Part shown: positions 60,797 to 64,000 of the stretch, one piece after another
Position numbering within the stretch: position 1 is the stretch's first letter
Layout of the letters: the number at the start of each line of letters is the position of its first letter
Origin: Alviniconcha marisindica
Lineage: Eukaryota; Mollusca; Gastropoda; Provannidae
Direction of reading: 5' to 3'
Length of the DNA: 64,000 nucleotides
Assembly: GCA_018857735.1 (NCBI GenBank)
Contig: JABMCL010003129.1
Location: 121,721 to 185,720 of the forward strand
Program-made: the position numbers and the translations under genes
Notes under the pieces: generated by a model
Databases searched by the model: none
Told to the model about the DNA's origin: nothing
Seen by the model: only the letters and a program-made list of their open reading frames with translations

Positions 60797-63700
60797 ATGT
60801 GTGTGTGTGTGTGTGTGGTTGTGTGTGCACACGCATGTCTGTGCATGTGTGTGTGCATGTGTGTGTGTGTGCATGTGCACATGTACTACAAGTGCTTACC
60901 CAGTAAGCAGTCTGTATCAGTCCTGTTGTTTGTGTTGTAGACAGACAGACTGTAGTGTGATATGTGGTCTGTATCAGTCCTGTTGTTTGTGTTGTAGACA
61001 GACGGACAGACTGCAGTGTGACATGTGGTCTGTATCATCCTGTTGTTTGTGTTGAAGATAGACAGACAGACTGCAGTGTGACATATGGCCTGTATCAGTC
61101 CTGTTGTTTGTGTTGCAGACAGACAGACAGACTGCAGTGTGACATATGGCCTGTATCAGTCCTGTTGTTTGTGTTGCAGACAGACAGACTGCAGTGTGAC
61201 ATATGGCCTGTATCAGTCCTGTTGTTTGTGTTGCAGACAGACAGACTGCAGTGTGACATATGGCCTGTATCAGTCCTGTTGTTTGTGTTGCAGACAGACA
61301 GACTGCAGTGTGACATATGGCCTGTATCAGTCCTGTTGTTTGTGTTGCAGACAGACAGATTGCAGTGTGATATATGGCCTGTATCAGTCCTGTTGTTTGT
61401 GTTGCAGACAGACGACAGACTGCAGTGTGACATGTGGTCTGTATCATCCTGTTGTTTGTGTTGAGATAGACAGACAGACTGCAGTGTGACATATGGCCTG
61501 TATCAGTCCTGTTGTTTGTGTTGCAGACAGACAGACAGACTGCAGTGTGACATTGGCCTGTATCAGTCCTGTTGTTTGTGTTGCAGACGACAGACTGCAG
61601 TGTACATATGGCCTGTATCAGTCCTGTTGTTTGTGTTGAGACGCAGACTGCAGTGTGACATATGGCCTGTATCAGTCCTGTTGTTTGTGTTGCAGACAGA
61701 CAGACTGCAGTGTGACATATGGCCTGTATCAGTCCTGTTGTTTGTGTTGCAGACAGACAGACTGCAGTGTGACATATGGCCTGTATCAGTCCTGTTGTTT
61801 GTGTTGCAGCAGACAGACAGACTGCATGTGTGACATATGGCCTGTATCAGTCCTGTTGTTTGTGTTGCAGACAGACAGACAGACTGCAGTGTGACATATG
61901 GCTGTATCAGTCCTGTTGTTTGTGTTGAGATAGACAGACAGACTGCAGTGTGACATATGGCCTGTATCAGTCCTGTTGTTTGTGTTGCAGACAGACAGAC
62001 TGCAGTGTGACATATGGCCTGTATCAGTCCTGTTGTTTGTGTTGCAGACAGACAGACTGCAGTGTGACATATGGCCTGTATCAGTCCTGTTGTTTGTGTT
62101 GCAGACAGACAGATGGACTGCAGTGTGACATATGGCCTGTATCAGTCCTGTTGTTTCTTTTGCAGGATTCACTTTTTTGTCTGCCCTGGCACTGCAGCGT
62201 GGAACAGGTATGTACCGGCACATCACCAAACCTCACCTCACTGTCACAGGTGATGCCGATGATGAAGTGGCAAAAATCAGTCTCCTGCCCCAGCTTCACT
62301 TTTCCTTACCCATATGCAGCACCCTCCCTCCCCACCTGTGATAGGGTCCAGGAGATGCTAAAATTAAAGGGGTACTGAAGCAAACAAGCATCACAGGCTG
62401 TGTTGGTGGGATGGAATAAAAAATAGACGTACAGCAGTTTTCACTCAGTTTCTCATCCTGTTTGTTAAAAATTGACATTTGAGAATCCTGAAACCATGAC
62501 TGTGAGTGCTGCCATTTTGCACAAAGTAGTCTATGTCAGTTATGTCATGAATAAGGCGGGCATATGTGGCAAAAGCATTGACTACATTATGGGCCAACCC
62601 TTTCTACCTTTCACTGGAAAAGAGTCAACTAACATGGCTGTACCCACAGGAGTGCAAATTTGTGTTAAATTAGTACTTCTTTTTGTAAATATTGAAAGAA
62701 AAACCAAAGGAAGTATGTAGGTGGAAATAGTTGTACCTTTGTTTATGTTTCCATGCCAACTTGTGTCTTCTGCTTGGTGCTGCTTTACAAGGGCTGTCAA
62801 AGGGTATCCCTTTTAAGCCAGGAGTAGATCAGGCAGTAACTTTGACCTTTGTGTTTTATCTACTCATCTGCCTGTTAGGAATTCTACCTTTGTACTAGTT
62901 TGTATTTTCCTGATTTACTCAAAATTTCTGTGGGAATAAGGGAGAAAAAAGAACAAAATTTTGAGTAAATCAGGAAAGACATAAACAGATAGGTAAACAG
63001 ACAGACAGATAGGTAGATAGATAGAGATAATCTTTTCTCATCCCCCCTCCCCCACCGACAGTAATAAACAGGTAGACAGACAGATAGATAGAATCTTTTC
63101 TCATTGCCCGCCAGACAGTAATAAATAGATAGGTAGATAGACAGACAGAACGACTGAGGGATGGGAACCTGCCTGATGAGGTGGCAGTCCAGAGCTGTGG
63201 GCTGTGGCCAGAACAGGGCAGGGACAGTAAGGTGGAGGCGCTGAGGGACAGAGAACCAGATGTCTCTGTGTGCGATTAGCCTCCTACATTGTCCAGTGAA
63301 CTGTCTTATTTCTGTCCTCTTCCAGCTACTTCTCTCTCTCTCTCTCTCTCATCTCATCTCTCTCACACTGTTTCTGTGTTTATAACTGCTTGTGTCTCTC
63401 TCTCACACTGTTTCTGTTTTTATATCTACATGTGTCTCTCTGTCACACTGTTTCTGTTTTTATATCTGTTTCTCATTCCATCTCATCTTTCTCTTTGTGT
63501 GCGATTGGCTTCCTACATTGTCAGATAAACTGTCTTCTTTCTCTCTTCTTCCACCTACCCATGTCTCACTTTCTGTCACACTATTTTTATTTTTATCTCC
63601 CTGTTTCTTCCCCCACCTCATCTTTTTCATCGGTGTTCCCCCTCCCCCATCATCTCTTCTCTCTCTGCTTCTGTGTATGACGTTTATGTCAGATAACTTT

Positions 63701-63941
63701 GCTGACATAACTCTGTGTGGACACTGAGGCATATCCATGCATTGTCTGGCTTAGTCTAGCAGGGTGTCCAGAGGCAGCCCTTGGCAACATCTACGGAGCT
63801 GTGAAGGCAGCCAGCAGCCAGGGGGCGCTGGGTGCAGTTGTTTGTGATTGGACAGGCAAGGGCCACCTGACACACCAACCCTTCGCCTGGCCGGGCTTCT
63901 TGATGGGGGCGGGGCTTGCCTGGAACACAGAGTGTCACCGG
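42921..63941 (+). CDS. Ankyrin-repeat / GH20 hexosaminidase-like gene (19 exons, 3' end outside window)
   Basis: Exons 42921-43017, 43104-43172, 43382-43464, 46408-46559, 46920-47050, 52544-52679, 53627-53751, 54337-54446, 54917-55091, 55539-55726, 56027-56137, 56941-57012, 57883-57933, 58614-58678, 59313-59459, 59820-60024, 60664-60710, 62166-62207 and 63755-63941 join in one frame of 731 codons. Phases agree at every junction. Residues about 75-255 carry ankyrin repeats (GGTLLHYAVKLGKQDKVRAL, TPLHWAASYGNKDIV, TPLHEAMRRGDRSVVEELL). Residues about 345-465 match the GH20 N-terminal domain (YGTYKLTISPKQMKIVCGTL), and 460-731+ the GH20 barrel (IDDWPELPYRGILLDFSQGR; FFVCPGTAAWNSLAG; VVCDWTGKGH; WPGFLMGAGLAWN). 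GH20 enzymes release terminal beta-N-acetylhexosamine. The first exon shows no signal peptide, so the product looks cytosolic. The canonical D-E catalytic pair is not clear (see findings). I know no named orthologue with this domain order. The 3' end is outside the window. Confidence 0.88.
43104..43172 (+). CDS. Ankyrin-GH20 gene, exon 2
   Basis: Acceptor TCTTCTTTAG, donor ACACAG|GTTTAA, 69 nt, phase 1 to 1. Encodes TLAKAANLHQFEDCCTVDVT. Confidence 0.7.
43382..43464 (+). CDS. Ankyrin-GH20 gene, exon 3 (GC donor)
   Basis: Acceptor TTTCATTGCAG; encodes DARDAEVLKKVFCQTDIEGG and TLLHYAVK, the start of the first ankyrin repeat. The donor is GTGAAG|GCAAGT, a GC-AG intron. Only this cut keeps the ankyrin repeat continuous with exon 4 (AVK|LGKQD) in phase 0. 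Confidence 0.8.
43956..43979. repeat. Poly-G tract
   Basis: About 23 consecutive G in intron 3; G-quadruplex-prone and a likely place for sequence-length errors. Confidence 0.9.
45500..45740. repeat. Minisatellite, about 65-70 bp, four copies (intron 3)
   Basis: Units contain AGAGACTAATGTTGGGAGGG GGAGTAGATTTGATGGAATG TGCATTAG. The last unit is diverged. Confidence 0.85.
46097..46185. repeat. (GT)n microsatellite
   Basis: Two GT runs separated by GCACATATG in intron 3, about 220 bp before exon 4. Confidence 0.95.
46408..46559 (+). CDS. Ankyrin-GH20 gene, exon 4
   Basis: Acceptor TGGTTGCAG, donor TCCAA|GTCAGT. Encodes LGKQDKVRALLAAGADPCVP, the helix-turn-helix end of an ankyrin repeat, and FNEELLQATAQS. 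Confidence 0.9.
46920..47050 (+). CDS. Ankyrin-GH20 gene, exon 5
   Basis: Acceptor TTGTTTTTAG, donor TGTGCT|GTGAGT. Encodes NLGRVCQLLAAGVDVNLRDS and STPLHWAASYGNKDIVQCLC, a canonical ankyrin repeat. A decayed duplicate follows at 47088-47212. Confidence 0.92.
47072..47237 (+). pseudogene. Decayed duplicate of exon 5 between poly-G tracts
   Basis: GGCAGGTGTGGATGTGAACC TC at 47087 repeats exon 5 from 46947 with a 140-bp offset, through ACAAGGACATTGTG, the donor TGTGCTGTGAGTTCAAAG and beyond. It has a 2-bp insertion (CTCTCAG), CTGATC for CCGCTC, and an inserted ATTGTG, so it cannot encode the repeat in frame. Poly-G runs (47074-47088, 47215-47236) bracket it, and a third fragment GGTGTGGATGTGAGCC begins at 47236. 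Confidence 0.85.
48770..50200 (+). mobile_element. LINE (Jockey/CR1-type) pseudogene in intron 5
   Basis: The plus strand carries, across frameshifts, GRTNTWIKSFLRDQQQAVMV, GSVLGPELFVLYISDLP (RT block before the YADD motif, which itself is lost at LRLFKMTPS), MCFHPDRCDILSVTKSKRK, STHYLGVTLTSDTTW, PVLEYASSIWDPNN and TIKDWNDLTEDVAAAPTLET F. The order is that of a complete RT C-terminal half. Many stops; inactive. Confidence 0.85.
50719..51090 (+). other. 123-codon open frame of unknown nature in intron 5
   Basis: From MHCQVTFMTLSYF to GNKNNNLTAIQ, with no domain I recognise. It contains GGATGTCAGGTATTGCGACA (50941-50960), whose inverse TGTCGCAATACCTGACATCC occurs just after the stop (51099-51118). 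The frame therefore sits in repeat DNA, more likely mobile-element sequence than a gene. Confidence 0.3.
51905..52145 (+). mobile_element. tRNA-derived SINE in intron 5
   Basis: The head GCTGGTTTGGCCTAGTGGTA AAG (A box) and GCAGGTTTGATTTTG (weak B box) are followed by TTTGGCTCACC, as in the 11618 copy. The body shares ACTGCAGAATCATCCTGGTG GTGACGATGTA with it. Confidence 0.7.
52544..52679 (+). CDS. Ankyrin-GH20 gene, exon 6
   Basis: Acceptor CTTTTGTTCAG, donor GTTGG|GTACGG. Encodes RGALPNEYNNAGMTPLHEAM and RRGDRSVVEELLTFGAKPEL, another full ankyrin repeat. The intron before it (47051-52543) holds a LINE and other repeats. Confidence 0.92.
53030..53610. repeat. Minisatellite CATTGATGAATGATGTGCTG (intron 6)
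   Basis: About 20 units of 25-29 bp with variants (GTGTCATTGATGAATGATG). The array ends directly before the polypyrimidine tract of exon 7. Confidence 0.85.
53627..53751 (+). CDS. Ankyrin-GH20 gene, exon 7
   Basis: Acceptor CTCTTTCACCCAG, donor CCCCT|GTGAGT. Encodes EFVGQNAHDLAGDREDLLQA and LKAPRKLEFAGGDDMQNGLV; the first part caps the ankyrin stack (NAHDLAGD). Confidence 0.9.
54145..54200 (+). pseudogene. Relic of exon 8 acceptor and 5' end
   Basis: GTTGCAGTTTCAGGTAGCAA GGCAAACCTTGCG (54160 on) matches the true exon 8 edge GTTGCAGTTCCAGGTAGCAA GGCTAACCTTGTG, about 167 bp downstream. The relic frame diverges after 30 nt. Confidence 0.75.
54337..54446 (+). CDS. Ankyrin-GH20 gene, exon 8
   Basis: Encodes SKANLVRFDSLASGDTFSNG and DEDPTSPRLLTPTFK, a Ser/Thr/Pro-rich linker. 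Two acceptors 6 nt apart (TTGCAG at 54330, TTCCAG at 54336) both keep the frame, so two isoforms differing by two residues are possible. Donor TTCAAG|GTGACT. Confidence 0.8.
54917..55091 (+). CDS. Ankyrin-GH20 gene, exon 9
   Basis: Acceptor GGTTATATCAG, donor GGCAAG|GTGCGC. Encodes KLGMLDLDPAASTPLKPVVT, EEKLNLLWPQPQSIVQGG and NNLEVLILASPGQ, leading into the GH20 N-terminal domain. Confidence 0.9.
55485..55512 (+). pseudogene. Relic of exon 10 sequence upstream of exon 10
   Basis: GTGGCAGAGCTGTGGAATGT GTGGCCCG at 55485 repeats exon 10 internal sequence at 55553 (68-bp offset). Confidence 0.7.
55539..55726 (+). CDS. Ankyrin-GH20 gene, exon 10
   Basis: Acceptor TTCCTTCTGCCAG, donor AAACAG|GTTGGT. 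Encodes CPSDVAELWNVRRPRLESLG and YGTYKLTISPKQ, the GH20b strand typical before 'I x I x A/G'. Confidence 0.92.
56027..56137 (+). CDS. Ankyrin-GH20 gene, exon 11
   Basis: Acceptor GGCCTGTTCCAG, donor CTACTG|GTGAGT, phase 0 both sides. Encodes MKIVCGTLESLGHAIATLLQ and LMSLYKGEQEIHIPTLL, the helix closing the GH20 N-terminal domain. Confidence 0.92.
56301..56400 (+). mobile_element. tRNA-like SINE head with poly-C
   Basis: GTGTGGCCAAATGGTTAAGA (A box) and TAGGTTCAAATCCCAG (B box) form a pol III-type promoter of tRNA origin, followed by a poly-C run. Different head sequence from the 11618 family. Confidence 0.55.
56517..56940 (+). repeat. 97-bp tandem array of exon 12 acceptor plus 5' half
   Basis: Exon-like starts at 56553, 56650, 56747 and 56844, each 97 bp apart, precede the real exon 12 at 56941. 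Every unit has GGTTTGATTGTGCAG followed by ATTGATGACTGGCCTGAACT GCC. Units 1-3 read CCATACTGA, an in-frame stop; unit 4 reads CCATACCGA and stays open to TATATGTGTGGGTAA. Units resemble each other more than the exon. Confidence 0.95.
56941..57012 (+). CDS. Ankyrin-GH20 gene, exon 12
   Basis: Acceptor GATTGTGCAG, donor AACATA|GTGAGT, 72 nt, phase 0 both sides. Encodes IDDWPELPYRGILLDFSQGR IPNI, the strand that opens the GH20 barrel; its Arg-Gly and Asp are conserved in the family. It is the last of five 97-bp tandem units. Confidence 0.92.
57883..57933 (+). CDS. Ankyrin-GH20 gene, exon 13
   Basis: Acceptor GATATGTTTCAG, donor AATCAG|GTAGTA. Encodes LLLEEVLDTLSTLKVNQ, the helix following the first barrel strand (K-x-N is typical of GH20). 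51 nt, phase 0. Confidence 0.85.
58614..58678 (+). CDS. Ankyrin-GH20 gene, exon 14
   Basis: Acceptor TTGTTCACAG, donor AGGAG|GTAAGT. Encodes VHLYCRFKSKSPPQWQFCFS R, the second barrel strand (H-L-Y). Confidence 0.88.
59313..59459 (+). CDS. Ankyrin-GH20 gene, exon 15
   Basis: Acceptor GTCTGTGACAG, donor GCTGA|GTGAGT. Encodes ELLHLVDFCRQRQLSLLPVL and EVGPKVQFEDLGHLYAAFSD; LLPVLEVGP corresponds to the GH20 strand 'I-P-E-L/V'. Confidence 0.92.
59820..60024 (+). CDS. Ankyrin-GH20 gene, exon 16
   Basis: Acceptor ACTGCTTCCAG, donor GTCAAG|GTATGC. Encodes FVSCGPRLSSFLLDTSEEEA, LDVSDASKYVPLGRDQ and LQQLPPNIVFNEYGVK. The acidic cluster DTSEEE lies where GH20 proteins carry the catalytic D-E pair. Confidence 0.92.
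60664..60710 (+). CDS. Ankyrin-GH20 gene, exon 17
   Basis: Acceptor GTGTTTTTTCAG, donor CTAGG|GTGAGT, 47 nt. Encodes ADHAFNTFCTSLAEL. Confidence 0.85.
60722..60880. repeat. (GT)n microsatellite at the exon 17 donor
   Basis: Begins 12 bp after the exon 17 donor and runs about 150 bp with CAT interruptions. Confidence 0.95.
60909..62165 (+). repeat. 57-61 bp minisatellite carrying exon 18 acceptor-like units
   Basis: About 22 units of CTGTATCAGTCCTGTTGTTT GTGTTGCAGACAGACAGACT GCAGTGTGACATATGGC. Most contain TTGTTTGTGTTGCAG, a usable 3' splice site. The last unit merges into the real acceptor CTGTTGTTTCTTTTGCAG of exon 18. The unit core ACTGCAGTGTGACA also resembles exon 18 (ACTGCAGCGTGGAACA). 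The 57-bp period keeps all frames open, so the long ORFs on both strands are artefacts. Confidence 0.95.
62166..62207 (+). CDS. Ankyrin-GH20 gene, exon 18
   Basis: Acceptor TTGTTTCTTTTGCAG, donor GAACAG|GTATGT, 42 nt. The junction with exon 17 (GG|G) sets the frame LGIHFFVCPGTAAWN, a strong GH20 signature. The other open frame here (FTFLSALALQ) is a shadow. Confidence 0.9.
62790..62895 (+). repeat. Dispersed repeat, copy 4
   Basis: TCCCTTTTAAGCCAGGAGTA GATCAGGCAGTAA ... GTTAGGAATTCTACC, matching 13625-13730. Confidence 0.5.
63330..63490. repeat. (TC)n and CACACTGTTTCTG repeat
   Basis: A (TC)n run at 63330-63350 is followed by three units of TCTCACACTGTTTCTGTTTT TATATCT, then a diverged stretch to about 63600. 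Confidence 0.8.
63755..63941 (+). CDS. Ankyrin-GH20 gene, exon 19
   Basis: Acceptor TGTCTGGCTTAG chosen over the nearer CTAGCAG because only it keeps the frame and completes WNSLAG. Encodes SLAGCPEAALGNIYGAVKAA, GALGAVVCDWTGKGH and WPGFLMGAGLAWNTECHR. Donor CACCGG|GTGAGT. The gene continues beyond the window. Confidence 0.9.
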
Positions 63942-63970
63942 GTGAGTGTGCAGATCACCTGATGTTAGTT

Positions 63971-64000
63971 CCTTGATGGAGGTGGGGCTTGCCTGGAACA
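63971..64000 (+). repeat. Start of a duplicate of exon 19 end
   Basis: TTGATGGAGGTGGGGCTTGC CTGGAACA (63973-64000) repeats TTGATGGGGGCGGGGCTTGC CTGGAACA of exon 19 (63900-63927), 73 bp later. It is cut by the window end. Confidence 0.8.

Noticed and set aside
60909..62165. CRISPR-like array of regularly spaced units
   Set aside because: The whole 57-61 bp unit repeats; there are no unique spacers. It is a eukaryotic minisatellite.
60964..62229. Long ORFs on both strands (Cys/Gln/Asp-rich)
   Set aside because: They exist because the 57-bp unit is divisible by three and lacks stops; no start context or domain, and they overlap an intron.
62166..62253. Alternative frame FTFLSALALQRGTGMYRHITKP as coding
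   Set aside because: The phase from exon 17 and the GH20 signature HFFVCPGTAAWN select the other frame; the open frame runs through the donor into the intron.
63120..63245. Coding exon (LRDGNLPDEVAVQSCGLWPE)
   Set aside because: Protein-like, but it has no acceptor/donor compatible with exons 18-19, which join directly in frame.

Overview
The window is eukaryotic: long spliced genes, abundant LINE, SINE and DNA-transposon debris, microsatellites of (CA)n, (GA)n and (AT)n, and no operons or phage/IS features. The intron-exon style, the high dispersed-repeat load and the repeat families fit a marine invertebrate, most likely a gastropod mollusc. This is inferred from style and protein similarity; no marker gene fixes the species.

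Three genes are supported. (1) 30.9-32.4 kb, plus strand: a dynein light chain of the LC8 type (89 aa, complete, one coding exon preceded by a 5'UTR exon). (2) 36.5-42.6 kb, minus strand: mitochondrial monothiol glutaredoxin GLRX5 (146 aa in two exons around a 5.6-kb repeat-filled intron). (3) From 42,921 to past the right edge, plus strand: a gene whose 19 visible exons join in one open frame of 731 codons, encoding N-terminal ankyrin repeats followed by a GH20 (beta-N-acetylhexosaminidase-type) N-terminal domain and catalytic barrel. GLRX5 and the ankyrin-GH20 gene are head to head, 326 bp between start codons, so they probably share a bidirectional promoter.

From 1 to about 30 kb the window is repeat-rich. 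It holds LINE reverse-transcriptase fragments, retroelement 3' ends with (GA)n tails, an array of TTTGTCGCGACAAA-like palindromes inside inverted arms (3.3-4.1 kb), a 2.3-kb G/T-rich degenerate satellite (4.4-6.7 kb), a 2.1-kb element with inverted termini (7.7-9.8 kb), tRNA-derived SINEs, a dead Tc1/mariner transposase, two LTR-like repeats (17.9 and 27.6 kb), a foldback element (23.5-24.4 kb) and a frameshifted copy of a repetitive invertebrate protein family (25.0-27.1 kb). Only two weak host-exon candidates (11.0 and 19.9 kb, minus strand) were seen there.

The most unusual feature is inside the ankyrin-GH20 gene. At least six exons have partial copies of themselves, usually with the splice acceptor, in the adjacent intron. 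Exon 12 is preceded by four 97-bp tandem copies of its own acceptor plus 5' half, and exon 18 by about 22 copies of a 57-61 bp unit carrying its acceptor-like sequence. These arrays set many decoy 3' splice sites before the true exons. The gene also has a GC-AG intron and a tandem acceptor 6 nt apart.
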